This document shows positions 1-12,102 of a DNA stretch of 64,000 nucleotides, in pieces; within the stretch, counting starts at the first letter, position 1; each line of letters opens with the position of its first letter. Origin of the DNA: Aquatica leii (lineage: Eukaryota; Arthropoda; Insecta; Coleoptera; Lampyridae); contig CM069432.1 of NCBI GenBank assembly GCA_035610365.1, positions 81,658,520 to 81,722,519 of the forward strand. The letters are read 5' to 3'. A program made the translations under genes and the position numbers. The notes below the pieces were generated by a model. It had not been told where the DNA came from, ran no database searches, and worked only from the letters and a program-made list of their open reading frames with translations.

Positions 1-605
1 TCGATAAACACCAAATGAGTTTCTTGATTATGTGAAAGACGTTTAGTGATCACTTGTCTTATACAAAATACACCATCTGTACAAGAACGTCCGGGTCGAA
101 ATCCATTTTGTTCCTCCATGTCAACTACTTCTTGTTCGATTTTAAACTTCAATATCTTGCCGTAAATTCTACTTAACGAGTTGATAACGCTTAGGCCTCT
201 GTAATTTGTGCACATTTTGCGGTCGCCCTTTTTGTACAAGTTGCTGATGTGGGCTGTCTTCCATTTCTCTGGCGTATCTTCACCTCGTAAGTATTGGTTG
301 AAAATATAAGTCAGCATCTCAAACAGTATCTCTGGGGCGCTTTTAATCAACTCGATTTGTATGCCGCCCGGTCCAGCAGCTTTCCCGTTTTTCATTCCAT
401 GAACAGCTCGCTTAACTTCGTCTAATGTAATTTCTTCTTCCTCTTTAATCGACAGGTCGTCTTCAACTAAAGTTGGTATACTAGTTGCATTTGAAAATTC
501 GAGTTTGTTTTCAGTCAGCAACTGTTTATAATGATTGATCCATTTTTGTGCGAGTATCATTTGCAGTAAAGTACGTTCCTTACTTTCATCCTTATTGCCG
601 TTATT
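1..605 (-). CDS. LINE reverse transcriptase, partial, open to edge
   Basis: N-terminal half of a non-LTR reverse transcriptase. A single open frame runs from about 605 to base 1 with no stop. Blocks seen in order: EITLDEVKRAVHGMKNGKA and AAGPGGIQIELIK (RT block 0/1), FNQYLRGEDTPEKWKTA, LYKKGDRKMCTNYRGLSVIN (block 2), SRIYGKILKFKIE, and QNGFRPGRSCTDGVF (block 3). The catalytic YADD block lies beyond the window. It should continue from the endonuclease frame, but the junction near 605-625 is shifted. It is the best preserved coding piece of this LINE. Confidence 0.88.
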
Positions 606-949
606 ACTCCCCACGCCTCTTTAGACATAGAGTAGATACCAAAAACAAATGGACGCGATCGCACTTCTTTTGCCAAGTCTGATTTTTTACCTTAGCGACT
701 TTCCTTTTCACTTCTTTATTTTTCAGCGCATACGCATCCCAGTCGATAATGTTGCGGGTTGATAGCCAACGCTGGTATAACTGTTTCTTCTCATTGACAA
801 TCCGTTTTATATCGTCATTCCACCATGGTTGCTTAGTACTCATCTTTTTGTAAGGCGTTTCTCCAAGCGCTTCGTTTGCTGCTTCGCGGATTTTCACGAT
901 AATCTCTTCGTACATTAAACCTGCTGAAGAAAACGATACTTCGCTTAAC

Positions 950-1818
950 TTCTTTTGCTAACCGGACTTTATACAAAAATTTTGTGGAATCCTCCGTTAA
1001 TCCCTGCACATTGTATTTCTTAGTCTCAATTCTTGTTGTCTCGCCATTTTCTATTACTGCAGTAGCGTATTTCTTGTAGATTGGAAGCATAATCTTAGCT
1101 TTTAGCAAATAATGGTCTGTACCACATTCTGCTCCTCTGAAAGCTCTCACGTCCTCCACTCGTAGAACGCTACGTTGTTTACAAATGACATAATCAATGA
1201 TGGATTTCAGTTTTCGGGTATTTTGAGTCCAAGTATACTTGTGAATGTTTTTGTGTTCGTAAAAACCATTCAAGATCTTCAAGTCATTACACTCTACAGG
1301 TCTCTAGCAGCAACTCTCCATTTCCATTTACTCGATCGTCGCCATATCTTCCAATTACATTACTTTGTACTTCCCTTCCTGTCCAAGCATTGAAATCTCC
1401 TATAAGCAGTATTTCAGATCTTCTTTTGGCTTTGTCGAGTATTTGCGATAGCTTATCATAAAAATAATCTTTTTCTTTGCCCATGGCATCTTCATTTGGT
1501 GCGTATGCTCCTATAACTGTAATATCATACCCTCTGATTGACATCTCTACTTTTGATCAACCTTTCATTTATTTGCTCCCAGTTCCTGATGTCCCTTGAC
1601 GAGCGTTTATGTACCAATATTGATACACCAGCCTTCGCTCTTAGCTCTTTCTTCACGCCACTGTAGAAATGGATGTACTCATCAAGGTCTTCACTGCCCT
1701 GTCCTTTCTTCTTCGTTTCTGCTAAGACGACAATATCCATATTAAGGCGTTTTACTTCTACTAGGACTTCGTTTTGCTTTGTTCTGAGGCCTTGAATATT
1801 CCACGTACCAGTGTTCAA
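950..1818 (-). pseudogene. LINE endonuclease domain, frameshifted
   Basis: Apurinic/apyrimidinic-type endonuclease that would nick target DNA to prime reverse transcription. The start at 1818 gives GTWNIQGL, the usual N-terminal metal-site block (W-N-Q/I-G-L), followed by VVLAETKKKG with the conserved E of the ExK motif. The next frame (1544-1287) carries VIGAYAPNED and LLIGDFNAWTG, the YAP and GDFN blocks. The third frame (1282-833) contains IDYVICKQRS and, further on, GTDHYLLKAKI, the C-terminal SDH-like block. These pieces lie in three overlapping frames in the right order, so the gene is interrupted by at least two frameshifts. Family membership is secure; activity is not expected. Confidence 0.87.
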
Positions 1819-1891
1819 TATCCGTTTCCGTTTGCTTGGTCGTTTTCCGTTTAGGCAGTCCGGCTTTTTCCGAGGCTTGTCGCTTGGATTT

Positions 1892-2249
1892 TTAACTTTG
1901 TTGATTTTTTACGGAGTTGAGGAGTTGGCCCAACGTCCAACCCCCAACCTGGAGGACCAGGGTTTTCTGTCGGGGTTTCCTTCCCTTAGCCGAGGTGTTC
2001 CAGTTTTTTGGCGCCGGAAGACCGCCATTCACCCTCTTCCATCTGCTAATGACTACATTCCACATGCAGCCATATACCCAGGGGTCCCGAGCAATCATGC
2101 CATCGAGGACGGTGGAAGTAGGATTTGCTGGCAGAGCTGACTCGATTTCTCGAGCTACAGACCCATTCATCTGCTAACAGAGGGCTTTTAACCAGAGTTT
2201 TAATCATTGGACGACCGTATCGACATAGAGACGTCCCTCCGGTACCCAT
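1892..2249 (-). other. LINE 5' leader / ORF1-like region
   Basis: Two overlapping minus-strand frames (2249-2046 and 2170-1892) lie just 5' of the endonuclease. They are GC-richer than the flanks and contain many W, P and G codons, but I see no RNA-binding or zinc-knuckle motif. Its position makes it the 5' untranslated or short ORF1 region of the LINE. Function not recognised. Confidence 0.5.
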
Positions 2250-2270
2250 TTGCCAGCCTTGACCCCTTCC

Positions 2271-2751
2271 CTTTTTATTCGTTTTTAAATTAGATTTTGT
2301 TTTATGCTTACGAGGGTTCTGTTAACTTTGTTGTACTTATTTAAAGTGTACCCTATTCAAATCTTTTAATAAAACAACGTATTTTTTTCTTTATTTTGTT
2401 GAACATATTAGTTTTACATTCTTTTATATATTTCTTCTAATATTTTTACGTTTTATTAATTTTTTTTATGTTTTGTTTTTTCAAACATCAGTAAATAAAA
2501 TATTTAGGAGTGTACTGTATTTAGTGGTATCTGGTCCATAAAGGTTTTAGTACGCGAGCACCCCAGACGTTTATTAAAACAAAAAAATGTACAAATTATT
2601 AAGAATTAAAATATTTAAACATATTTATAGAATATACGTTTCATCTACTTTTTATTACTTTAAAACATTAATTTAATATGATCGTCGATCAAGCAACGTA
2701 AATTAAATAAGCATTTCTTTATTACGATTATTGGAGCCCATACCTTAAGCA
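2271..2751. other. AT-rich spacer, nothing recognised
   Basis: No open frame, inverted repeat or family motif that I can support. It separates the LINE 5' end from the first inverted end at 2752. Confidence 0.5.
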
Positions 2752-3319
2752 TGGTCACATTATCAGTCTGTTTGATTTGACTGTCAACTCAGATTGATGA
2801 CGTCACGCAACGTCATGATTTTAGTTGGGACGAATTTTTGTAATTTTTAGAGACACTTTTACTTTCATCAGTTAGTTTAAATTTGATTGGTTTATTTGAA
2901 TGAGGTATAGAAAGTGCGTAGAAACAAAAACAAGCATTAAATCTCAAAATTTAATTTAATTTAGTGACGTGTTCTAAGCGATCTTTGTGTTTCTTGTTAA
3001 TTTGTTATTGTTTTTCTTGTTTAGCGTTGTTATTTGTTCATTGGTGTTATTTTGTTGCCCATTTTATTGAACTATATATGTATAATAAGATACATATTAA
3101 AAGTTGAGAATATTGAAGTAATGGCTCTGTAGAACTGAGTTTATTAACTTATAAAATGTGTAAAAATAAAAGAAACTGTTTTTGATCAAGACGTTGGTTA
3201 GCTCCCAGGAAAGGATATAACAATGGTGTTTTGGCAATGATAAAAATAGAAGTACTACATGTAGATCCCTATGGATACAAAAACTATCTAATATGGATAA
3301 TGAAACATTTATATCTTTA

Positions 3320-3529
3320 TTAAGAATATCTATATTTCACTTTGTTGTAATTTACTCCCTTTTCGGGGATTTTCACGGTGGGATGTTTATTCTGTATATG
3401 TTTATTAAGATTGAAAGTGTTAGTCTTGTAAGATAATTTGTGCTTGCACATATTGCAATTTGCAAAATGTTTGTTAATGGGTGTGAAAAACTTCAGCAAT
3501 TCACTGTTCTTTGTTACTTTTGGTGACAT
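3320..3529 (-). CDS. BED-type zinc finger ORF (transposon-type)
   Basis: A 69-codon ORF starting at an ATG at 3529. Near residue 20 it carries HFANCNMCKHKLS, then NLNKHIQNKHP near residue 40. Together these give the C-x2-C ... H-x4-H spacing of a BED finger, the DNA-binding N-terminus of many hAT transposases. The frame ends soon after the finger; no catalytic domain follows in the next kilobase. It may be a first exon or a truncated relic. The start is favoured because the finger begins about 19 residues in, as is usual. Confidence 0.66.
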   Translation of the reverse strand: MSPKVTKNSELLKFFTPINKHFANCNMCKHKLSYKTNTFNLNKHIQNKHPTVKIPEKGVNYNKVKYRYS

Positions 3530-3989
3530 TTTCTATTTTTAAAAAACAAAGGTAAGGTACACTCTAACATACCAAAACACATGTTTCGCAATAGTTTTAA
3601 TAAATAATTGTCCGGATGTTAGAATAATTTTATTACAAAATTATAATTTAATAAAACTCATTTAACAATATATTTATTATTGTCTTCACTTTACAAAACC
3701 AAACAAGAACTCTCTAAAAATATTTTAAACCAACATATTTTTTGTTCTAATATAGGACCTCGCGTGCCATAGAGTCTACATAAAATAAACATCTAACGAC
3801 GTTGTATTTTGAAATATAAAATTATAACCAAAAAGTGTTTTTCTTATCATTCAAAACACCCTGAGTTGTTAAACAACCCTAATGAAAATTTGTAAATCCT
3901 TTGTAATTTGTTATTGTCACCAACGCTAAAAAAACAATAATATAATAGGCCCAATTTCATAATAAATTAAAAACCTCCTGTAGCTTTAA

Positions 3990-4116
3990 CGGCCGGTTCC
4001 ACCAACACGGCATAAAGTTAAGCGCTGCTTAAAAACAATCGTTGCTATGGTTTTAACAAGTGTATCTCTGTTTTTAAGCTTTGCTTAAGTTTAAGTCGTG
4101 TTGGTGAAACCGGCCG
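3990..4116. mobile_element. 127-bp MITE with TAA target duplication
   Basis: Terminal inverted repeats of about 38 bp begin CGGCCGGTTYCACCAACACG and end the element in the opposite orientation. The flanks are TAA at 3987-3989 and TAA at 4117-4119, a 3-bp duplication of the TWA type used by PIF/Harbinger transposases. The element has no coding capacity. A PIF/Harbinger transposase relic is present elsewhere in the window (34.7 kb), but I cannot link the two by their ends. Confidence 0.8.
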
Positions 4117-6730
4117 TAAGTGTCCTTTTAATTGTTTTTTGTAACAATGTATTTCCATGGTAAATCCACACCAATTTTTAAAGTTAAGTTTAGATTATTA
4201 TGACTGATTAAGTACAGGTGTTGTGTGCAAAGCGAATTAGGCATGCAGTAGCAAAACTGCATGAGTAGTTACATTCGAGTAGCCTTAATTAAATAAGCAC
4301 CTATCAGATTTTATATTGTAATTTATTATTATTCATTGTTGCTCTTTATGTTTTAAATAAACGTATTAATCTAAAACAATGTATTGATTTAGTCAATCAC
4401 ATCAACTGAAACATATGTAGTTTTATGCACTAACGCTACAAACATGCACTATTGGTCAAAATAAGGTAATTTATGGAAAATATGCTAATTAGTACTCATT
4501 AATTTATAATTAATCTATTAAACGATTGACCTACGAAAATTTAAATTGTTATGTGCAATAGAACAAAAGATGCAAATATAAATTGCATTCGGTTTGTTAC
4601 ATGCAAACGTTGAAACAATGTCACTGCCTGTAATGAGGTAACATAAACGATGTTGTGCCGCTGCTCAGTGGAGACGGGGTGGGTTATATTTAAAAATTTC
4701 GTGATTGATTTGGATAACTTGACGAAAAAAACAAAATCGAAAAGTAATAATGTCGAAATCAAAGGGCGCCAGTAAGGAGTAAAGCTTAATGAACTTCTGG
4801 CCCTTGCCAACCACAAGTCCGCTCCTGAAGGATATACTCTAACTGGACTTACCTTATTAGAGTGTATCTCACTAAAATCTGTAATAAATTAATAAAGTTA
4901 CACACGCGGAGGCCGACGGAATTAAAAGCTCTTTACATTTAACAATTTAACATTTATTTGAACTATTTGAACACACAAAAAAATAAAAATGAAATAAATA
5001 AAAAAAATTAATTATAATAAAATAATAGTATAGTAATCAACAAAAATTAACCAAAACAAAACAAGAAAAGGTACGTAAATGAACGTTTGATAAAAACAAA
5101 ATTTAAAGTTATTTGAATAAATGCACAAAAACAAAATAATAAAATACAAAATACAGAATTTAAAGAAATAAAACCAAGCATAAATTAGTAAATCTTAATT
5201 TATCACGGCCGTGTGCGCGTCGAAATTACTTATTTACAAAAGAAATAAACTTATTTAATATAAAACTAATAAGTATATATAACTTGAATCGAAAAATTCG
5301 GTCCCGTGTAACAAATTTTTAACTCGGGATTATGTCACAGTTCCGACAAATACGGACAATATTTAGTTACATTATTGTTTTTCTTTCAATTCGAGACACT
5401 TTTAAATTTTACTTGAAATTCAAAGCTTTTAACACTCAATCACGTAAATAATAACTTCACGATTAAATAAATGGTGCAAAATAAATACCTTGAATTGTCG
5501 TAACTCCAGGAAAGAACCTGTGGTTGGTTCTAGGTGGCCAGTTGTCTACGGGCAGAAAAAACGTTGATAGGTACCCCAAACAATTGCAATGACGGCGGAA
5601 GAATTTTCTTTTTAACACTTAAATGAAATCCGCACAAATGCGAAGACTGGATTTAGCACAACCCATCGATTGCAAATCCAACTTGAAACATGAGCTTTAT
5701 TTTTGGAAACCATGAAGACTATTTAAACCGTAAATTACGAAATTTCGAAAATCAAACTTTTCCACCACTACACTTAATTTTCACGGTTCCATCTAACTTC
5801 TGCGGTATTACATCACGATAGGGTAAAAGTACCCTGACCACTCAACTACATCACGGTACCCGGTATTTCTTAATTGCCACCGAAACAATTTCAATCCAAA
5901 ATCAAAATTTTACTCCTATAACACCTCGTAATCCCACTTAATTCAATAAACTTGCGCCGTAAAACGTTTGTAAAAGATGGAGCACTAAACAAAGTAAATT
6001 AACAAAGATGAAAACTATTATTGCCACCTGCCTCAAGTCACGTAGGCACACGAAAGAAAGGAAATCTTCTCACGGAAAATGCTTACTTTGTTAAATTATC
6101 AAATAGCTCACAAATGAACTCAACATAAACAAAAGTATAATAGATACTAAGAAAATTGATCAAATTACCTTCCAAAAAGGAAATCGTAAATTAGATAGAG
6201 TTGTTATTCTAATGAGATAACCAAAAGTAAAAACACTAAATCAAAATCAAGACCACGGAACTTTATGCGTTTAAAAAAAAATACCAGTAATAATTGTGAA
6301 ATAACTATTAAATACAAATCAACTTAAATTAAACGTAATAAAATAACGAGTAAAACGTTTTCGATGCTTACACAGAACTAATCAATCGCTAAAATAAAAG
6401 AAAATTCAGCCAAATAAATCTGAATACGGGGTCTTTCACCAAAGAATTCCAACGCAGGTTACAGGTTAGTCATAACATAAGTAGAGCGGTGTTGAATTAT
6501 CGGGAGGGATATCGAATTACGATACGATACGAGTGCACGTTTAATGCAATTATTTTTGCGTACAGCGGAGCAGTCCACACTCCAGAGCGACATTGTCTTG
6601 TGATTCGTTAATCGTTATATCGTCATCCGAGAAAGCCATACGAAAGTCGTAATCACGTCACGTTTTAAAATCACTGATACCAAAAAATTGCAGTAACGAT
6701 TCACAGCGTTATTGAAAAATCACGATATCG
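4117..6730. other. Unassigned AT-rich block with GC-richer patches
   Basis: No protein family found. Minus-strand ORF 4816-4541 is open but unlike anything I know. Patches near 5500-5600 and 6480-6680 are less AT-rich and could be non-coding parts of the surrounding element or an untranslated leader. Poly-A-like runs occur at 4970-5170. Confidence 0.4.
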
Positions 6731-7212
6731 TTAATCACTATTAGTACTTGATGATTCCTTTTCTTCAAGTTCCAATTCGATTCTTTCGTTCCTATTTCCA
6801 TAACCTTGTGGACGAGTTAAATTTGATATGCTAACTCGAGGTGTACACTAGTCTTGCAAAAACAATAATTGTTTGAAACACTATAACTTAATCTCGATAA
6901 CTTTTCCACTACAACTAAACAGTTTACTCCGGAGTTTAGCACATTCCTTATTGAACTGTGTTTGTAAGGAATTAATTTTAATTTTCACATCGTTTACTAA
7001 AAAAACAATTGTTTTACTGAATTTGTTATCGATATGACTAAAACAATACTTGATGTGTTTAGCCGAATATCACTAATTAATGAAGCTACTTTCTCCAAGA
7101 TTTGATACCTAACTGATTTATTGTAGTACATGGAACTTTTTATTTTGTACAAGCATTCTTGCTTCTTATCTAAATCTATAAGAAGAGATACTTGCTCTCT
7201 TTCCCAATTCAT
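6731..7212 (-). pseudogene. MADF-domain protein relic
   Basis: MADF (Myb/SANT-like) proteins bind DNA and often accompany PIF/Harbinger transposases. Starting at the ATG at 7212 the frame reads NWEREQVSLLIDLDKK, then ECLYKIKSSMYYNKSVR, then QILEKVASLI, which is the first half of a MADF fold (E..LI.L....LY....Y.nk..R). After a T-rich frameshift near 7010-6990 the second half continues as VKIKINSLQTQFNKE with the K-I..L...F..E helix. Further on, LLFLQD and RVSISNL match the usual linker that follows MADF. A stop follows at 6733-6731. At least one frameshift and one stop break it. It lies about 200 bp inside the right inverted end. Confidence 0.72.
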
Positions 7213-7548
7213 AATACGTAAATAAATAACAAGCTTAATTAAAATAACTGAAGTCCGTAAAGTGAAACAAACAGTTTTACATCACAAAAGTTGACAAAGG
7301 TTATGTTCGGTCAGATAATCTACTCCCCTATCGATACCTCGTTTTTCGCGCTTTTCTAGATTATTTAAATTGACCAATCCGGGTAGATATTTTATCAAAC
7401 TATTTTAATAAAACTGACTGATAGTGTGACCACTAATTATGTAACAGTACATCGTAACGTGACGTTGCGACTTTTACTACGGGATTTTCATATGTAGATT
7501 TAAGCACTTTAAAGTGTAAAAGTGCTCGCGTTCTTATAGCTCGCGGTT

Positions 7549-9850
7549 CAGGAGTTGCCAACCTTGAAGAATTATCCTCAAATTTGAAGAAATTGTGAAT
7601 CGATAAAAAATTTTTGAAGATTTGAAGAAATTAAACATATTTTTGAAAAATTTTACAATGTGATTTAACCAAAGTAATTTTTAACGCGACAGCGTTTGTT
7701 GATCCTTTAGCTAGTGCAGTTAGTGTTGCGCGCACGCGTACTATAAATTATAATCATAATAATGCATAATAATTCGTAGTTTGTAGTATCGTAATATTCG
7801 TAATAAAGCAGAATAGTTGTAAAATACGTATTAACGCTACTAACAAATACAACATATACTTGAATCAAAGTATTAGTTTTTCAAAGTTGTGAAGAAAAAT
7901 ATATCACATTCTGAAGGTGAAGAAGAGTATTATAAAGCACAAATAAAAAAAACCAAAGTATCGTCACAAATATCAGATAAGGTGGGAAAGTGATCCAACA
8001 TTTAAGCTATAGGTAAAACAAAACACCGTAGGACATTCGTATTTTTTTGTGACATTTGCTCTAAAGATAATACCTGTGGAACCTCCAATATTCTAAAACA
8101 TCAAAAAAATACGGAAACATATAGAGAAAATTAAATTGATAAAAACAAGAAAAATTTTGCTACAAATAAAAACAGTTTTTACTCCAATAGAGAAGAAAGT
8201 GAAAACAAATAAAATAAAAATTGCAAGTTTTATTGTTGAACATTACGTTCCAATTAGTATTGTTGGCCATTTAGTTAGTTTAATTAAAAACTTAAATGTG
8301 GTAAAAGAAGTTATAAGTAAAATTTCATGCAACCGTTTCAGATTTAGTGCTGTTATTTCAAAAATAACTGGGATTTACGTATAAAAAAACATAATAAGTA
8401 CAATTTTAAAGGAAAAATTTTCACTATTAATCGATGAATCTACAGACCGTAGTGCTACAAAACACTTTGCATTAGTCTTAAGATAATTTTAATATAATAC
8501 AATTTGTGATAAATTTTGAATTTTAATACCAATAGCAGAAGCCAATGCCCAAATTATTTACAATTGAATTTTAGATTTTTCTAATCGTAATAATGTACCG
8601 TACAAGCAAAATTTAATTTAATTTCCAGCTATGGTGGAAGCACTATGATGGGTAAACATCATTCAGTGTCTCTTCTGTTTAAACAAGGCGTACCACATAT
8701 TTAAATATTTAAATTCATTTATCAGTCTGTTGCACTCTGACGCAGGTAAAAAAATTCACATCAAGTAGAAGTGCTTGTTAAAAATTTATAATACTTACAG
8801 GAATCACAGTTTTAAGCGATTAAATAAGTTAAAAAATTTTTAGATTTACACTAAAACCAAAATTCACAAACTACTATATGCTTTTGATGTACGTTGGTTG
8901 TCAGCAGTTAGCTGTTGATCGTATCCTTGAACAATGAATGGTAAGCACTGCGATTGCATTTCTGTTCTCAGTACTTGGATAAAAGAGATAGAACAGTTGA
9001 ATGTTTATATAATACAATAGAATCTATGCCTAACAATATTTACTTAACATTTTTAAGCTTTGTGTTGCCAATTTTTAATGAATTAAATAAAGAGTTTCAG
9101 ATCGAAGCTTAAAAATTGTAGATATTTATAATAAAATCACTCATAATTTTAAGACACTTTAGATTTTTACATATAACCTACATTTTTTAAAAAATAACTT
9201 AATTAGTTTCATTTGGTTTAGGAATCCAAACAGATTCTGTAAAATAGAAAATGTTTATTTTGGTTCAAAAGTTACTTTGTTATTAAATTGATAATCAGTC
9301 ATCTCAGGCGGAAATACTTGAAATCCAAGTAAATTGGCTTAATTTTTACATAGAAGCTGCCTATCAATTTTATGGAAAATTTCTACTAAAGAAACAAGAA
9401 GGTCTTAAACAATTGTGCTACATTAATTTAAAATACATATATAAGAAACCGAAGCTGCCAATAATGACACGGTCAAAAACCGGGATAAAAAACCACTGTC
9501 AATTGTTCCATTAGCATTACAATTTCCTAACTTGATGGGAGATTTAAATGTATTAGACAAGCAATACAAACTGTTGAGGAATTACGATATATTTTAAATA
9601 ATCCTAACGAGAATATCTTAGAATTTTCGCTCAAGGTAAAAGAAATTAAAAATGCAGAGGGCAATTTCTTGTTTAAAAAATTAGTAAAATTTGCGCTATC
9701 GCTTCTTATTTTGACGTAAAACGTTTATTTTCTGAAATTAACTTAAATAAAACAAAAATTGGTAATAAACAGAATTACAAAAATGCTATGTGGAATATTG
9801 CATACAAAAATTTTTATTGGCAAAACTAATAGTTTTGATGTTCCTGTTGA
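7549..9850 (+). mobile_element. Decayed hAT transposon
   Basis: The left end reads CAGGAGTTGCCAACC, a typical insect hAT terminus. Downstream, degraded plus-strand frames match a hAT transposase in order: a linker ending KWESDPTFK (about 7980), a finger-like CDICSKDNTCGT...KHQK (about 8050-8105), the helical block IASFIVEHYVPISIVGHL (8230), FSLLIDESTD (8418, first catalytic D), DVRWLSAV (8888), and the C-terminal dimerisation region around ILNNPNENILEFSLKVKE (9595) to AMWNIAYKNF (9785). Stops and shifts are frequent. I could not find a right end with a matching 8-bp duplication of the bases before 7549. Confidence 0.8.
8136..8384 (+). pseudogene. hAT transposase N-terminal fragment
   Basis: The longest surviving open piece of the hAT above, 82 codons. 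It includes KIASFIVEHYVPISIVGH and HLVSLIKNLNVVKEVISKI, matching the aaFiaEHnlp...HLv.liK block found between the BED finger and the catalytic core of hAT transposases. The next frame restarts at about 8403 with LKEKFSLLIDESTD, so a stop and gap of only a few codons separates the two. No function remains. Confidence 0.75.
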
Positions 9851-11957
9851 TAAACAATGAGGTATTAAAACAGTACAACATACAAATGTACGGCAAATAA
9901 GTAGCGTTTTTAGTTTTATATTATTGTTATATTACTTAGGTTGTTTTATTTTATTTGGTATTTGCTTCTTAATCATCTTGTATTTTAGTTAACATTTATT
10001 AAATAAAATAAAATTTAGTATTGCGTTTTTAATCTTTAAATAAATTTACTTAATTTATTATTTAGAAATGGGAATAAGTAAAAACACATTTTAAAGTAAA
10101 ACATAAGTTTGCTCACGAATATTTGGCATTTTTTACGATTTAATCCATAAATAAAAATAAAATAGAAAATAAAAATTTAATTTCCACTTCTTAAAATTTT
10201 TTTCGGTTTCTTAATTTTAGTTTTGTATTTAGTTTTGGACATTTGCTAAACAATTAACTATATTTTTTTTACAAAAGTTACCAAATGCTATATTTTTTTA
10301 ACGTTGAATTATAGACAGTCACAATAATAACCACGTTTTAAAAATTCTATTTCCTTTAAATATTTTATAAACAACGTTATTATAATTATGCAAATATTGT
10401 ATATTGCGTACGTTTAATCAATAAAAATTTCTTTAAAGTAAATTAAAAAATTAAGTTTGAACCTATTTAGAAAACTAATTGAATTACTTGACATTTATCA
10501 AATGAAGCATTTATTTCAAAGTTAACCTTTACTACATCATATTAAAACGACAATATAAGTAATATACTAATTTAGAAATGTTATGAAATATTTGTTTTTA
10601 GTACTGATGATGCTAATTTTTATTAGCAAAACATGTTTAATTAAGTTCTTAAAATAAAATATTAAAAAATAAATTAATTTGTGGAGAAGACATTAAGAGG
10701 ATTAAAATTTTATTTTACTTTCTTATTTCCTAAAATTTTTAGATTTTGGTTGTATCTTAATTAATGTTTTTTATGATTCCTGCTTGATGTTTTTGTTGTA
10801 TTTATTTAAATTTAATATAAAGCATTGATTGTAAAATACTGTGAATCAAGTAACTCTAGTTTTGTAATATTGATGTATCTATAAATAAATTATAATAAAC
10901 TAATTACATAACACCGTCATACCTACAAAATTTTTACGTATAATAATAATGAGAATACATTATTGTTAACAACAGTATGTATGATAACAGTTTAGAATAA
11001 TACACAGAAAAAAAAACTTTTGAATGGAAAAATTGTATAAATTGAATTTTAATAATGTAGGTACTATTCCATTTAAATAACAATAACAAACACAGATACG
11101 TAGTTTATGTTTAAGAATTACTGATAAACATATAGTTGTTTTATTTATACATCGTTATTGTAATAGTAATTTGTTTAAGGTTTTATATTCTTGTGTTCGC
11201 ATATGTAAAATTAACTGTATTAATTATTCAAACTTTTATTTATTATTTTAGAATATTTGTTTATAACAGAAGCTACGATTAAAGAAGACTAAATTGAGAC
11301 TATTCAAGGTAACAGTTATAAATCTTAAATCATAATAAAGTACACGAGTTTTATACGGTTTTATTGTAAGCATGGTTATTATTAAATACATTCCTGTTTT
11401 ATTGCTAAAAGTTATGTTTATATATTTAAAGAAATTTATTATTACTTATATGCAATGGTAAGTCTAGTTTTATTTTATAACAGTAAAGCTAAACAAAATT
11501 TGTTTATATAAATAATTTGCAATAATCAAAAACCTTGAAACGTTTTAAAAGTCTGTTATGTTACTATACAATTAACATTGTTAATTAGTGTATGATTAAA
11601 CAAAAAATCAGGATTTGTTGAAGCTCATACGACCATAACAACACTTAGACCTTGTATGGAGTCAGCGACAACATTATGCCAAACTTATAAGTATAGTAAC
11701 CCACCTATAAAATTACTCTAAATATAATACGTTATTCATAAATAAAATAAACAATACAATTTTTCGAACTAAATTAAACAAAATCAAGTACAGCTTTCGT
11801 AACGCACGGGATTAATTGACGTTAAAATCTGCAAATTTTTATTTTGTTACTAAACGATTTGTGCCATTAAGAGAAATGATGCCAAACTAAATAAATATGG
11901 ATTGTCCATAAATTTCTTTTCATGCAAACAAGATACAAAAGTACTTAATAACCTTAC
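9851..11957. other. AT-rich DNA, nothing recognised
   Basis: About 2.1 kb of AT-rich sequence with no open frame above about 60 codons, no clear inverted ends and no family motif. Confidence 0.5.
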
Positions 11958-12035
11958 CGACCGTACGCTTATGGAATCTGAACTCAAACGCGCTTTCTGC
12001 GCATAAGCTGCTCCAGCCAGGTTTGGTGACGGTAG
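11958..12035 (-). CDS. Candidate internal exon of an unknown host gene
   Basis: On the minus strand a pyrimidine-rich run ending TTTGTATTTACAG precedes a 78-base block that ends TCG followed by GTAAGG. The block is exactly 26 codons and open in frame, beginning LPSPNLAGAAYAQKA and ending LSSDSISVRS. It is far GC-richer than its surroundings. The peptide is serine- and basic-rich with an RLSSDS phosphosite-like stretch near KARLSSDS. I do not recognise the gene. The neat splice sites, the in-frame length and the lack of repeat copies in the window favour a host exon, possibly alternative, over a transposon scrap. Confidence 0.5.
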
Positions 12036-12102
12036 CTGTAAATACAAATTTGCATTATTGATTTAAAAATAATAAGTAACTAATCAACTAAACGCGTTTT
12101 AT

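Larger units (their letters stand above)
1..2270 (-). mobile_element. RTE-type LINE, 5' half, cut by window edge
   Basis: Non-LTR retrotransposon read on the minus strand. In order from the 5' side it shows a leader ORF region (about 2249-1892), an apurinic-type endonuclease (about 1818-950), a linker, and a reverse transcriptase that runs off position 1. The order endonuclease then RT in one polyprotein is that of RTE/BovB-like elements, whose endonucleases are often mis-annotated as craniofacial development protein 2. The 5' boundary near 2270 is approximate: it is where coding-like, GC-richer sequence gives way to AT-rich DNA. Several frameshifts break the endonuclease, so this copy is dead. 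The RT part is still open for about 200 codons, which suggests a fairly young insertion. Confidence 0.88.
2752..7432. mobile_element. Possible DNA element bounded by 25-bp inverted ends
   Basis: The 25 bases at 2752-2776 and the reverse complement of 7408-7432 match at about 22 of 25 positions and share TGGTCACA and TATCAGTC. Inside are a BED finger ORF (3320-3529) and a MADF gene relic (6731-7212), both minus strand, plus a nested MITE (3990-4116). BED and MADF genes commonly travel inside hAT and PIF/Harbinger elements. I could not find a matching target duplication at the ends or a transposase inside, so the two ends could also belong to two separate insertions of the same family. Confidence 0.45.

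Noticed and set aside
833-2249. Plus-strand ORFs at 1175-1393, 1811-2140 and 1917-2177
   Set aside because: They overlap the minus-strand LINE frames and match no family; they are shadows.
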